Assembly: GCA_035933635.1 (NCBI GenBank)
Contig: DASYYY010000009.1
Location: forward strand, 124,001-188,000
DNA: 64,000 nucleotides
Reading direction: 5' to 3'
From: JAKIVR01 sp035933635
Lineage (GTDB): Archaea; Thermoplasmatota; Thermoplasmata; Lutacidiplasmatales; UBA184
The notes below the pieces were generated by a model. The model saw only the letters and a program-made list of their open reading frames with translations, ran no database searches and was not told the origin of the DNA. Positions 42,366 through 51,978 of the stretch are shown one piece after another; positions within the stretch are counted from its first letter, which is position 1; each line of letters opens with the position of its first letter. The translations under genes were made by a program, and so were the position numbers.

Positions 42366-43358
42366 CTAGGAGGGGTACGGGGTTCGGGGGACGGGGAACC
42401 ACGCGCTCTTGGCGGCGATCGAACCGTCGGGGCCGATGGTCACCCGGACGGCGGCGGCCCGGCCGAACGCGGCGAACTCCAGGGAGTACCAGACGATGTC
42501 CCAACCGCCGTTCCCCTCGGGCTTGACCTGGGCGAAGTGGTAGGTGTTGTCCAGGACATCGCTCGTCCGGCGGGCGAGCGGGTAGGAGCGTTCCAACGCC
42601 TCGGCGGCGCTCCCGACCGGACCGGACGTCGGGGCCGCCGCCCCCTCGAGCGGCACATCGACCCGGTACGGGCCATCGACGACGCCGTGGCCCAATCGGT
42701 AGCGCAGGAAGCCCGAGCGGTGGCGCCCACCCTCGCGCTGCTCGTAGAGCAACATCCAGACGAACGGATTGGCGGTCGGCGCGACGATGTTGAACTCCGG
42801 CAGCGCGCGCCGCACCCGGGCGATGCCGGCCCGGCCGATCAGTCGGATGCCGAGGTAGCCGCCGTAGAACACCATCATGCCGTAGATGGTGAGCAGGTAG
42901 AGCCCGAACGGGACCCGGAACCGCTCGAAGCCGAGCAGGAACAGCGAGGTCACGCTCGCCGCCAGCGTGATGAAGTTGATCGCACGGTCGGCGTCGAGCT
43001 CGAGCGGACGTTCGCTGAACGGCAAGAGCGGAGCGACCGAGAAGTGGGTGAACGCGTCGCCCAGCATGTGGCCGAGCCCTGCGGCCTCCATCACGACGAA
43101 GTAGAGCAGCGGTACGCCCGGGGCGATCATGGGGGCGAAGACCAGGCCGCCAACGAGGGCGACGGCCGTCACCCCGAAGATCGAGTGGGTGATCCCGTGG
43201 TGGCGCAGGATCGGGAACCGCTTGGCGAGCGGGAAGAAGATGATGTCGGCGTCCGGGAGCCCGCCGGCGAGCGCGCCCGCCGCCAGGTACTGCGGCTGGA
43301 AGCCGACGATCCCGTAGGAGATCAGGTAGCCGAGGATGACGTGGGTGAAGAGGTCCAT
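42366..43358 (-). CDS. DUF457/YdjM-like membrane-bound metal-dependent hydrolase
   Basis: A 330-residue protein with about six membrane helices in its first 190 residues. The metal ligands of the family are visible: FTHVILGY, GLPDADIIFF, LRHHGITHSI and GHMLGDAFTHF. Related proteins are called LexA-regulated or phospholipase-like, but their activity is poorly known. The last 130 residues form a soluble region not usual in short YdjM proteins, beginning around RRALPEFNIVAPT. It follows aEF-1beta after 20 nt, so it may be the last gene of that transcript. Confidence 0.82.
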   Translation of the reverse strand: MDLFTHVILGYLISYGIVGFQPQYLAAGALAGGLPDADIIFFPLAKRFPILRHHGITHSIFGVTAVALVGGLVFAPMIAPGVPLLYFVVMEAAGLGHMLGDAFTHFSVAPLLPFSERPLELDADRAINFITLAASVTSLFLLGFERFRVPFGLYLLTIYGMMVFYGGYLGIRLIGRAGIARVRRALPEFNIVAPTANPFVWMLLYEQREGGRHRSGFLRYRLGHGVVDGPYRVDVPLEGAAAPTSGPVGSAAEALERSYPLARRTSDVLDNTYHFAQVKPEGNGGWDIVWYSLEFAAFGRAAAVRVTIGPDGSIAAKSAWFPVPRTPYPS

Positions 43359-43378
43359 GGCCGCCGCGGAAGCGGGGC

Positions 43379-43645
43379 CTAGAGCAGCCCCTCCTCCATG
43401 ACCTCGACCGACTCGACGTGGGGGACCTTGGCGAGCGCCTCCTCCGTGGCGGGCAGGAGCCCGCCGGTGTCGGCCATCACCGCCGACACGAGCAGCGACT
43501 TCAGCCCGTAGGCGACGTCCTTGACCTGCATCCCCCGGAGCGTCACGCCGCCGGGGATCGCCGTACGGACCGCCTCACCGAGCGCGCGCATGTCGGTCTC
43601 GACCGATTGCGGCATGATGCGGAAGAGGACAGCGACCTGACCCAT
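43379..43645 (-). CDS. ef1b: Archaeal elongation factor 1-beta
   Basis: An 88-residue guanine-nucleotide exchange factor for aEF-1A. The small alpha/beta fold shows VAVLFRIMPQSVETDM at the start, then VKDVAYGLKSLLVSAVM, the family's signature, and HVESVEVMEEG at the end. The ATG at 43645 gives the normal length. It is preceded by the zinc-ribbon gene by 17 nt, an arrangement conserved in many archaea. Confidence 0.95.
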   Translation of the reverse strand: MGQVAVLFRIMPQSVETDMRALGEAVRTAIPGGVTLRGMQVKDVAYGLKSLLVSAVMADTGGLLPATEEALAKVPHVESVEVMEEGLL

Positions 43646-43662
43646 GGACCCGACCTCAGCGG

Positions 43663-43833
43663 CTACGGCCCCTGGAAGTCGCACCGCGAGCAGCGGTAGG
43701 GCACGGACTGGTCGCGGCACCGCGCGCACCGACCGATGGTGTTCTCCCCGCACTGCGGGCAGATGAAGTGCGTCGTGCCGCGGCCCGCCAGGGAGTTGCC
43801 GCAGGAGCTGCAGTGGACCTCGCCGAGCGCCAT
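43663..43833 (-). CDS. Small zinc-ribbon protein linked to translation
   Basis: A 56-residue protein with four CxxC knuckles: CSSC (8-11), CPQC (25-28), CARC (36-39) and CSRC (48-51), the last followed by DFQGP. Such proteins bind two zinc ions and are encoded next to aEF-1beta in many archaea, where they are annotated as RNA-binding zinc ribbons involved in translation. Their exact role is unclear. The gene is easily missed because a longer frame on the same strand covers it. It lies 17 nt before the EF-1beta ATG. Confidence 0.9.
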   Translation of the reverse strand: MALGEVHCSSCGNSLAGRGTTHFICPQCGENTIGRCARCRDQSVPYRCSRCDFQGP

Positions 43834-43876
43834 GAACTTCTTCTGTAGGACCGACCCGAGGCGCGCGGAGGCCCGT

Positions 43877-44722
43877 CTAGCGCTTCCGCGTGCGCCGGCG
43901 CGCGCCCACCGCCGTGAGCCATATAAAGACCGCGGCGACGAGCGCCGAGCCGCCGGCGATGTACCAGATCGTGTCGTTCTCCGGCGCGCCGGAGACGTAG
44001 AACGACTGGGTGTAGAGCGTGGCGCCGCCGGAGAACGCCACCAGGCCGTGCTCGTTGGTCAGCGAGAGCGAAAAGGTGTGCCAGCCGGCCCCGAGGCCGG
44101 GGTTGACGTAGCTGTAGGTCGCCTGGTAGGTCGCGTGCGAGGTCAGCGCCGGCACCACGATGGTGCCGACGAAATTCCCATCGAGGTAGACCGAGAGGTT
44201 GAACGGGATCGTCCCCTGGTTGGACTCGACGATGATCTGGGCGCTGACGACGTAGGGCTGGATGACCTGGACGACGTAGGTGATGTTCGTGGTGATGTTC
44301 TGGCCACCGTAGCCGCTCTTGAGCTCGATCGAGAGCGTCAGCGTCTGGGTCAGGTTACCGGTGGTCAGCGTCAGGTTCGTCGAGCCGTTGACGAACACCC
44401 CGGCCGTCGGCAGGAGCGTGGCGACGCTGGAGTTGAGCCCGATCAGGTTCGTCGAGAAGCTCAGCACGCCGATCTGGGTGCCGTTGAACCCGACGGCGGG
44501 ACCGCCGGTGGCGGTGACACGGTAGGTGTACTTGATCCCGGTTCCGACGGTCTGCGGCCCGTGGACCGTGCCCGTCAGCGCCGGGTAGTTCGCCGCCCGG
44601 GCGTCGTGGAAGAGGAACATCGGCAACGCCAGCGTCGAGACCACGACGACGAGAGCGACGAAGGCGGTCCCCCCGAGTGGGTGCGCGGCGGAGGCGCCGT
44701 TCGGACCGGCCGAGGGGTTCAT
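43877..44722 (-). CDS. Secreted beta-rich protein with C-terminal membrane anchor
   Basis: A 281-residue protein. An N-terminal hydrophobic segment (about 18-38), a roughly 210-residue beta-rich outside part with many N-x-T sites (NGSTNLTLTTGNLTQTLTL), and a C-terminal helix (about 253-272) followed by RRRTRKR define a type I surface protein. I recognise no enzymatic domain; the region near 60-230 looks like two Ig-like folds. Its ATG overlaps the aglB stop, so it is made together with the oligosaccharyltransferase and may be its substrate or partner. Confidence 0.8.
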   Translation of the reverse strand: MNPSAGPNGASAAHPLGGTAFVALVVVVSTLALPMFLFHDARAANYPALTGTVHGPQTVGTGIKYTYRVTATGGPAVGFNGTQIGVLSFSTNLIGLNSSVATLLPTAGVFVNGSTNLTLTTGNLTQTLTLSIELKSGYGGQNITTNITYVVQVIQPYVVSAQIIVESNQGTIPFNLSVYLDGNFVGTIVVPALTSHATYQATYSYVNPGLGAGWHTFSLSLTNEHGLVAFSGGATLYTQSFYVSGAPENDTIWYIAGGSALVAAVFIWLTAVGARRRTRKR

Positions 44723-47700
44723 CGCCGCACCCACTTGCGGGTCTTCATCCAGCGCTGGACGACCGCGACGACGAGGACGGCGAGCGCGGGGACGAACACC
44801 AGCGTCGGGACCAGCCAGTCGGGGTAGGGCGGCGGCGATCCGATGCTCGGCCCGGTGACCACGACGGTACCGTTGCTGACCTCGAGGTTGAGGACCGAGA
44901 CCGGCAGCACCGCCGTCGCGCTCGCGGCGTAGGTGCCGTTGACCGCCTGGGCGCTGACCACAACGACCGTCGGGGCGGTCGGGGTCCCGGCCGGCGAGCG
45001 GAGCACGACATTGTAGGTGGTGTTCGTCCCGGGCTGGAGCGTCACGTTCGTGGCGATCGGGGTGGTCTGCTGCTCGAGGGTGGCGGTCCATCCGAGCCCG
45101 CGGATGTCGACGGCGTTGGAGATCCCCAGACGCACGGATTCCGGCGCATTGCCGGTGTTGAGGATCCAGAACGGTACCGTCGCCTGGTTCGGCGAGGAGG
45201 TCCCGATCGAGCTCGACGGACCGGCCCGGAGCCCGTAGAATGTCGCCACGTCGACGGTCGGCACCGGCGAGGCGATGCCGACGATGGTGCCGTTGGCCGT
45301 CAACGCCTCGAGGGCGATCGGCGCGTGGGCCACCGGGGTGTTCGCCGGCACGTGAACGACGACCTCGCCTCCGGCGGTGGAGTTCGTCGAGCTCAGTCCG
45401 AGCGAGAAGTTCTCCGGGGTGAAATTGAACGTCCACGTCGACGGGCTCCCGACGAGGTGGAGGCTGACCGGCGTCGTGCCGGTGTTGCGCAGGGCGAAGG
45501 CGAAGGTGGTCAGCGTGCCGGCGGCGACGGACGTGGTCGACGGGCCGGTGAGCTGGAAGGCGACCGAGCGGTGGACGACGGGGATGAGCGCGAGCGCGGT
45601 CGCCGCGTTGCCGTTGACCAGGGTCACCGTGGCGCTCGCCGAGGTCGTGGTGAGCACCCCATAGGGGAGCGCCGTCGCATTGGCCTGGAACGTCCAGCTC
45701 CCGTAGGGGAGCGCGAACGCGATCGGGGTACCCATCGGTTCGCCCGCCAGCGCGATCGCGACGCCACCGGGTCCGGTCAGCTTCAGCAGCGCCGTCGAGG
45801 CCGAGCCGGCGGAGGCCGAGGTGATCGTGACGGTATCGGTCCACGTGGGGGCGAGGGTGAGGTTCAGCGTGCCGGCGCTGCCGTAGGTGATCGTCAGGCG
45901 GTCCAGCACCGCTCGGACCGCACCGGAGGGCCCGGCCGTCGCGTAGATCGCGTAGCTGCCCGGCAGCAGGCTCGCCGAAAAGGCGTTGCCGGCGATGGCA
46001 GCGACCGTCGCGTTGGTCGAGGAGCCTGGGCCGACGAAGAGCACGGTGCCGCTGAGGCTACCGGTGTAGCCGGGCAGGTCGATCATCCCTCGGACGGAGG
46101 CATTGGCCACCGACGCGGCGAGCCGGACCGAACAGTAGCTCAGGTTGGCCCGGACCGTGCAGCTCGTTCCAGCGACCGAGGTGTAGGTCGTCTCCAGCGT
46201 GACCCCCCCGGGTCCGGGCTCGGGGAGCGTGGCGTTGACGATCGGACGCACGACGGTGCCGACGGGGAGCACGGCGGTGAAGCTCCCATCGTTGGCGCTG
46301 ACGCTCGTCGTGAGCCCGCCGCCGAGCACGAGCTCGACGGCGAAGCTCCCGTTGATCGCGCGACCACTGGGCGAGGTGAGATTGCCGTGCAGGATGCCGC
46401 CGAGCGACCCGAGGGCGACCGACGGGCTGACCGACCCGGTGGCGTTGACCGTGATGCGGCTGACGTTGGTGTAGGTCGTGTTGCCCATCGTCAGCGACGC
46501 GATGCAGGTGAAGCTCCCCGGCGGCGCAACGAAGGAGCTTTCGAAGGTGTTCCCCGTCAGATTGACCTCGGCGGTGGCCGAACTGAGCCGGAGCGTCACC
46601 GCGCTGGGCGAGCCGCCTGCCGGCAGACGCAGCGTCCCGTGCGAGGCGACCTGGTGGAGCACGGTCACGTCGATCGTCTCGGAGTGGAAGCCGAACGGCA
46701 GGTCGAAGGTCACCGGGATACCGGTCCGGTAGATCCCCTTCCCCGTCGGGGCGGGGGACCAGGCGACGAGGGAGTACGGACCGGGAAGCAGCGGGACCAT
46801 GAACGAGGTCGTCCCCGAGACCGACTTGCTCTGGGCCGGTGGCGCGAGCGCGGTGAGGTTGACCCGGATCTGCGCACCGGAGGGGAATCCGGAGAGCGTG
46901 ATGTTCGTATCGACCGGGTAGAGCGGCAGCGGGACCTGGGTGATCGTGGACAGCTGCGAGGGGGACAGCCCGCACTTCGAGTAGGTCGAGAACCCGTAGG
47001 CGCTGGCGTTGAGGCAGAAGCTCTGGCCGCGGGGGAGCGAGGAGGGGAGCTGGAGGGTGACGTTGCCTCGGTCGTTGGCCACGACGCTCACCGTCGCGCC
47101 GGCCGGCTCCTCGCTCACCTGGACGAGCGCTCCGCCGGCCGGATAGATCCCCGTCGCCCCTTCGGGCGAGCCGACGGTGGCGTGGAAGCTGAGGGCGCTG
47201 GACATGATCAGGGGCGTCGAGTTCGTCTTGGGCACGTCGACCCGCTCGATGGCGGCGTAGGCGGGGACCGAGGCGGCCCCGGGCATGTTGGCGAGCACCC
47301 CGTAGCTCCCGGCGGGCAGCACGAACATCCAGTACGCCGAGATGTTGACGTGCGCGGTGACGACGTCGCCGTGGGCGTCGAAGATGGAGATGACGATCCC
47401 CGTGGGCGCGGCGCCGGAACCGGCCGGCGGCGGTGTGAATCCGGTCAGCAGATAGCCGTTCGCGAGGGACAGCGGAGCGAGGACCGTGTAGGCCGGGGCG
47501 TTGGACAGGTAAGCGCTGGCCATCGCCGCATACAGACCGGTCCCGACGTAGCCGGCGGCGTAGATCGAGTAGTTGCCGGCGGGGAGGGCCGCCGTGATCG
47601 TTCCGTTGGCGGCGGTCAGGAAGGTGGTGGAGTTCAACGTCGCGCCCGAGGACGAGGTGGAGTTGGCCGTCGAGTTCGGCGGCGTCACGTTGCTCGTCGC

Positions 47701-50700
47701 CGCGACCGGCGGGCTGATCGGGGTGAACCGGACCGGGAAGCCCCCCACCGGGCTGTCGTGGAGCAGTACGGTGAGGCTCACCGTCACCACCGGGACCAGG
47801 GTGAGGTTGAGCTTCACCGGCGCGCCCGAGATCGAGAACTGGTCGCCCAAGGAGGCCAGGTTCGTCGCCGGGAGCGAGGCCACCACGGTGTAGTTGCCCG
47901 GACCGAGGTTCTTGACGGTGAAGGCGCCGGCGGCGTCGCTCGTGGTGCTGTAGATTCGACCGGAGCTCGAGGTGACGAGGACGCTCGCGCCGGGGCTCGC
48001 CCGCCCGTCGGCGAGCACGGTGGAACCGGAGACGCTCCCCGGGGTCAACCCGAGCGACTCGTTGACCTCCCCGCCCGGGGTCGGATAGACCAGCGGGTGG
48101 TAGTAGGTCGAGCCCTCATAGGTGGTGGTCAGGTTGTAGACGCCCGGGGCGACGTCGGCGATCACGAACGCCCCGCTCGCATCGGAGGTGATGTTCCGCT
48201 CCGACGCGCCCGGGGTGATCAGATGGACGACCGCGCCGCTGACGACGGCATCGACCGACGGGTTGTAGGTCGAGTTGTTCGCCGAGTTCCAGAACACCTG
48301 GCCCTGGATCGTCGCGGGCCGCAGCGTGAACGACTCGACGAGCGGCGGCGAGTTGGCCACCAGCGCCTCGGAGTTCGGCACGTAGATCCGCTGGCTGACG
48401 AGCGACGTCGTCCCGACCTGGGAGATGGCGTCGACCGAGCCCGTGGTGATGTTGATCGAGTCGTTGCCGGCCGGCAGCAGCGCCGTGAAGCTGCCGTCGG
48501 GACCCGTGAGCATCGTCTGGTGCGGGATCCCCCAGCTGTCCAGCACGGTGACGCGGACCGAGGAGACCGGCGTTCCGTCCGGCAGATGGACGGTGCCGTA
48601 GAGCCGCTCGCCCGGATAGTACTGCAGGATCGTCTCGCCACCCTGGAAGAAGCTCGGCCCGGAGGTATCGGCCGTGCCGTTGTCCTTCTTGGCCAGCGCC
48701 GCGGCCGCCGGGACGTTCTGGGCGGCGAAGCAGCCGGGGTGGGCGTTCGGGTTCGAGTACGGACAGTAGTAGGCGGTCCGGTAGACGACCTGGAAGTGGC
48801 TCAGCATCCAGCCCGGCGCCAGCGGGTCGTTGGAGATCGCGTTCCCCGGTAGCGAGGTGTCCCCGGGGATGCCGGTCCCCTGGCCGATGTCGGTGCCGTT
48901 GTAGCCGGCGATGATCCGGTAGATCATCGAGTTGTAGAACGCGTCGAAGAAGTTGATGTTCCCGCTGACCGTCTGGACCGTCGGGGGGACCTGGCCCGCC
49001 GGGTAGGTCCGTCCGTCGGAGCCGGTGACGGTGACGTTGAAGAACGCCGAGGGGTCCCCGCCGCTGTTGATCTGGCGGTCGGTCAGATCGGCCGGAGCGT
49101 AGTAGATGCCGGTGTTGGAATAGCTCGTCGGGAACAGGCGGGTGTCCGCCATCGCGTAGCGGATCGACCAGCCCGTGAACGACTCGACGTCGTTGTAGAC
49201 CTGGGCCACCTGGTCGGTGGTCAGGGTCGAGGCGAGGAACCACGAGGTAGCCATGTACATCGCGTTCGTCTCGTCCAGGTGCGTCGGGTCGACCGCCAGG
49301 TACCGCTCGGGGTGTGCGATGACGAGCGGGACGTCGGCGCTGCGGTTGACCATCAGCGTGTGGAGCTCGGCGACGTTGACCCCGTCGGAGGTCAGCTGGG
49401 CGTCGAGTGCCGCCGGGAAGTAGGGATTCCCGCTCGCCTTCTGTTCCTGGGCGAGCAGCTCGACGGCCAGGACCCCGATGGCCTCGGATTCGTTCTGGCT
49501 GAGCAGGAACGCTCCGGCCGGGTCGATGCCGTTCTGGAAGTTGTCGGCGACGGTCGGGTGTTGGCCCTCGGCGAGGGCTTGGAACCCGTAGTCCCACCAG
49601 CTGATGAACGCCGGACGTTGCGGCAACGGCACGTTGGTGTCCTGCGTCGCGAGCCAATTGTAGCCGTTCTCGTCGTACTGGTTGGGCAGGTCGAGGGAGG
49701 TACCGGCCGCCCCGAGGAAGTAGTTCCCCGGGGTAGCTCCGGAAGGGCGGAGCGGCGCGGGGATCGTGTAGTAGATCTGGCTGTCGTAGCCGGACTTGAT
49801 GTTGTAGGGGATGCCGGCGTCGACGGCGTACCAGACGTTGGGCAGGATCAGGAGCAGGAGGAGCCCCATCACGAGGACGTGGCGGGCCTTGAACGCCCGG
49901 CGGAAGCTCGTCATCTTCCCCCGGGTGTCGGAGAGCGACGCGACCGTACGGCGCAGCTCGCGATAGCCGGCCACCTCCAGGATGATGAGCAGCACCTCGG
50001 CCGGCAGCAGCGCGAAGACCGCGCTACCGAGCAGGAAGAACTTCGCGGCGGTGATCGGCAGGTAGATCGAGATCAGCGCGAAGACGAAGAACATCACGTG
50101 CTCGCGGCGGAACTTCTGCCGACCGATCTTCAATCCGAAGAGCGCGAGCCCCACGAACGCGAGGAAGAACGTCAGCACGCCGAAACCCAGGATGAGCGAG
50201 TCGACCGAGGGGGCCTGCGCCTCGGCGACGGTGGTGTAGACCAGGGTCTTGACGAAGTAGCCCTGCCCGGTGACGATCGTAACGAACGCCGAGCGGTCGA
50301 CCAGGACCAACAGGCCTACCGCGGCGGCGGCGGTGGCCGCGAGCGCCGGCAGCGAGACGACCCAGGGCGACTCGCGCAGCAACAGGAACGGCAAGAGGAT
50401 CAGCAGCGCGCCGAAGAACACCAACAGCGGCGTGTCGAACCAGCCGGCGAACAGCCCCTGGGGGACGTAGTAGGGCACCGCCATCGGGAACCCGACGAGC
50501 CCGATGATCCAGGTCGAGACGTACAGGCCGAACGAATCGATCCGCCGGATCCGCTCGACGATCAGCTGGACGACGATGAAGCCCGCCAGCGCGGCGATGA
50601 AGAACGGGTAGCCCTGCCAGCTGAGCGCCAGCGCGCCGAGACAGACGCCGGTGAAGACGGCCCACTTCACGCCCGTGCGTTCGTACCGCAGGAACAGCCG

Positions 50701-51345
50701 CAGGCCGCGCGCGATCTCCCGCGGCTTGCGATAGCTCGTCACCCACCGTCGGTGACCGACCGCCTTGATCGTACGGATGTAGGCGTAGACGGTCAGGAGC
50801 ATCACGAACGCGTAGAAGGTCAGATAGTTCGCGTAGCCCAGTCCCGAGGACTCGATACTCGAGACCATGAACGGGAAGATCAGAGCCGCGATCAGCCCCA
50901 TGCGCTTGGAGCTGACCTCCTTGCCGATCAGATAGACCGGGAAGACGCCCAGTGCCGCCCAGAGCGGCGCCTGGATGTCGAGGAAGAAGCTCCCGGCCAC
51001 GACGGCGGCCGGTTGGCCGGTCGAGGCGTGGAAGAACCCCTGGAAGAGGATCCCCAGCACCGCGTTCATCCAGTCGAACAGCGGCTCCCGCGGGTTGTAG
51101 GCCCCGTGCGGGTAGTTCAGCCCCGGGTCGAGCCCGAGGTTGGCGTGGTTGAGGATGATGTAGCTCATCACCCGCGAGTGGTAGAACGAGTCCGAACCCC
51201 CGCCGTAGACGTAGAGCCAGCCCCACTGCTGGAAGATCTGGTAGGCGAAGAGCGACCGGACGATGATCGCCATCGAGAAGGCGGTCAACAGGATGGCGAC
51301 GGTCCAACCGTGGGCCCTCCACCAGCTGGTACGTTCCGTGTCCAT
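44719..51345 (-). CDS. aglB: Giant AglB/STT3 oligosaccharyltransferase with beta-sandwich extension
   Basis: A 2208-residue protein. Residues 1-900 are an archaeal STT3: about 13 membrane helices, the first acidic motif in GGGSDSFYHSRV after helix 1, and the catalytic-pocket motif SWWDYG near residue 580. It transfers lipid-linked glycans to Asn in N-x-S/T sites outside the cell. From about 918 to 1880 there are many repeated carboxypeptidase-regulatory/CnaB-like sandwiches (TPVSSVRVTVLDSWG, PGNYTVVASL), then two NEW3-like domains and a C-terminal helix with a basic tail. Usual AglB proteins have some 600-1000 residues, so more than half of this chain is extra. The frame is unbroken. The ATG at 51345 follows a TATA box by 50 nt. 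Confidence 0.92.
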   Translation of the reverse strand: MDTERTSWWRAHGWTVAILLTAFSMAIIVRSLFAYQIFQQWGWLYVYGGGSDSFYHSRVMSYIILNHANLGLDPGLNYPHGAYNPREPLFDWMNAVLGILFQGFFHASTGQPAAVVAGSFFLDIQAPLWAALGVFPVYLIGKEVSSKRMGLIAALIFPFMVSSIESSGLGYANYLTFYAFVMLLTVYAYIRTIKAVGHRRWVTSYRKPREIARGLRLFLRYERTGVKWAVFTGVCLGALALSWQGYPFFIAALAGFIVVQLIVERIRRIDSFGLYVSTWIIGLVGFPMAVPYYVPQGLFAGWFDTPLLVFFGALLILLPFLLLRESPWVVSLPALAATAAAAVGLLVLVDRSAFVTIVTGQGYFVKTLVYTTVAEAQAPSVDSLILGFGVLTFFLAFVGLALFGLKIGRQKFRREHVMFFVFALISIYLPITAAKFFLLGSAVFALLPAEVLLIILEVAGYRELRRTVASLSDTRGKMTSFRRAFKARHVLVMGLLLLLILPNVWYAVDAGIPYNIKSGYDSQIYYTIPAPLRPSGATPGNYFLGAAGTSLDLPNQYDENGYNWLATQDTNVPLPQRPAFISWWDYGFQALAEGQHPTVADNFQNGIDPAGAFLLSQNESEAIGVLAVELLAQEQKASGNPYFPAALDAQLTSDGVNVAELHTLMVNRSADVPLVIAHPERYLAVDPTHLDETNAMYMATSWFLASTLTTDQVAQVYNDVESFTGWSIRYAMADTRLFPTSYSNTGIYYAPADLTDRQINSGGDPSAFFNVTVTGSDGRTYPAGQVPPTVQTVSGNINFFDAFYNSMIYRIIAGYNGTDIGQGTGIPGDTSLPGNAISNDPLAPGWMLSHFQVVYRTAYYCPYSNPNAHPGCFAAQNVPAAAALAKKDNGTADTSGPSFFQGGETILQYYPGERLYGTVHLPDGTPVSSVRVTVLDSWGIPHQTMLTGPDGSFTALLPAGNDSINITTGSVDAISQVGTTSLVSQRIYVPNSEALVANSPPLVESFTLRPATIQGQVFWNSANNSTYNPSVDAVVSGAVVHLITPGASERNITSDASGAFVIADVAPGVYNLTTTYEGSTYYHPLVYPTPGGEVNESLGLTPGSVSGSTVLADGRASPGASVLVTSSSGRIYSTTSDAAGAFTVKNLGPGNYTVVASLPATNLASLGDQFSISGAPVKLNLTLVPVVTVSLTVLLHDSPVGGFPVRFTPISPPVAATSNVTPPNSTANSTSSSGATLNSTTFLTAANGTITAALPAGNYSIYAAGYVGTGLYAAMASAYLSNAPAYTVLAPLSLANGYLLTGFTPPPAGSGAAPTGIVISIFDAHGDVVTAHVNISAYWMFVLPAGSYGVLANMPGAASVPAYAAIERVDVPKTNSTPLIMSSALSFHATVGSPEGATGIYPAGGALVQVSEEPAGATVSVVANDRGNVTLQLPSSLPRGQSFCLNASAYGFSTYSKCGLSPSQLSTITQVPLPLYPVDTNITLSGFPSGAQIRVNLTALAPPAQSKSVSGTTSFMVPLLPGPYSLVAWSPAPTGKGIYRTGIPVTFDLPFGFHSETIDVTVLHQVASHGTLRLPAGGSPSAVTLRLSSATAEVNLTGNTFESSFVAPPGSFTCIASLTMGNTTYTNVSRITVNATGSVSPSVALGSLGGILHGNLTSPSGRAINGSFAVELVLGGGLTTSVSANDGSFTAVLPVGTVVRPIVNATLPEPGPGGVTLETTYTSVAGTSCTVRANLSYCSVRLAASVANASVRGMIDLPGYTGSLSGTVLFVGPGSSTNATVAAIAGNAFSASLLPGSYAIYATAGPSGAVRAVLDRLTITYGSAGTLNLTLAPTWTDTVTITSASAGSASTALLKLTGPGGVAIALAGEPMGTPIAFALPYGSWTFQANATALPYGVLTTTSASATVTLVNGNAATALALIPVVHRSVAFQLTGPSTTSVAAGTLTTFAFALRNTGTTPVSLHLVGSPSTWTFNFTPENFSLGLSSTNSTAGGEVVVHVPANTPVAHAPIALEALTANGTIVGIASPVPTVDVATFYGLRAGPSSSIGTSSPNQATVPFWILNTGNAPESVRLGISNAVDIRGLGWTATLEQQTTPIATNVTLQPGTNTTYNVVLRSPAGTPTAPTVVVVSAQAVNGTYAASATAVLPVSVLNLEVSNGTVVVTGPSIGSPPPYPDWLVPTLVFVPALAVLVVAVVQRWMKTRKWVRR

Positions 51346-51393
51346 CGACGTGCCGCCAACCGCCCGAGGGCGGCCGCGCACACTGGGGGCCCT

Positions 51394-51400
51394 ATTTATA
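51394..51400 (-). promoter_or_regulatory. TATA box of the aglB operon
   Basis: Minus-strand TATAAAT lies about 52 nt before the aglB ATG, leaving a leader of about 26 nt. It overlaps the stop codon of the DUF35 gene, so aglB is separately transcribed despite its position downstream of the leu operon. Confidence 0.65.
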
Positions 51401-51977
51401 ATTGGTCCGAGGTCGGCGCCGACGGAGCGCCCTCGACGCGGAATCGGTAGAAGACGCGGCCGTCGTCGAGGGCCACCGGCGCGACCGTTACCTCCTGGCC
51501 GATACGGAGCGCATCCCAGCGCGTCCCCTCGATGCGGCCGAAGAGCCGCAGCGGTACGCCCTCGAGGTCTACGAGGCCGACCGAGAACGGCACCTCGGCC
51601 TCCATGCCCATCGGGGCGCCGGCCAGGACGGCGCTGAATGCGTAGACCGTCCCGCGTGTCGGGAGGTCGACCCACTCGAGCTCACCCTGGTGGCACGTGG
51701 GGCAGACCAGCCGCGGGGGCCACAGGAGCTTGTCATCCCGCGGACAGCGGGTCGTCGTGAACCGACCGGCGCGCAGGTGTTCGAAGAAGGCGTGGAGCTC
51801 GGTGAACTTCGCGTCCTGGAGCGGGTAGAAATCGAACGCGGTCGCCGGGGGCGCCGTTCGGGAACGCTCCGCCGGTGGGGCCGATGGCCGCTCCGGGCCC
51901 GGTTCGGTCGATGCGCGGACGGCCCGTCGGCGACGTTCACGGGCTTCCGCGGACTCGGCCGACGCGTCCTCGGCCAC
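51396..51977 (-). CDS. DUF35 OB-fold/zinc-ribbon protein, thiolase partner
   Basis: A protein of about 193 residues. After a charged 45-residue lead comes an N-terminal helix (FTELHAFFEHLRAGRF), a rubredoxin-like zinc ribbon with CPRDDKLLWPPRLVCPTC, and an OB-fold with RGTVYAFSAVL and VPFSVGLVDLEG. Archaeal DUF35 proteins bridge acetoacetyl-CoA thiolase and HMG-CoA synthase in a complex that channels the CoA intermediate to mevalonate. Here the thiolase is adjacent (one base apart if the GTG at 51977 is the start; 51989 is an alternative), but no HMG-CoA synthase gene is in the window. Confidence 0.87.
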   Translation of the reverse strand: MAEDASAESAEARERRRRAVRASTEPGPERPSAPPAERSRTAPPATAFDFYPLQDAKFTELHAFFEHLRAGRFTTTRCPRDDKLLWPPRLVCPTCHQGELEWVDLPTRGTVYAFSAVLAGAPMGMEAEVPFSVGLVDLEGVPLRLFGRIEGTRWDALRIGQEVTVAPVALDDGRVFYRFRVEGAPSAPTSDQL

Positions 51978-51978
51978 G

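Noticed and set aside
44677..51450. Long open frames (over 700 and over 1300 codons) on the plus strand opposite aglB
   Set aside because: Their translations are rich in Arg, Gly, Asp and His without any domain; they are antisense shadows of a GC-rich gene whose minus-strand product is clearly STT3.
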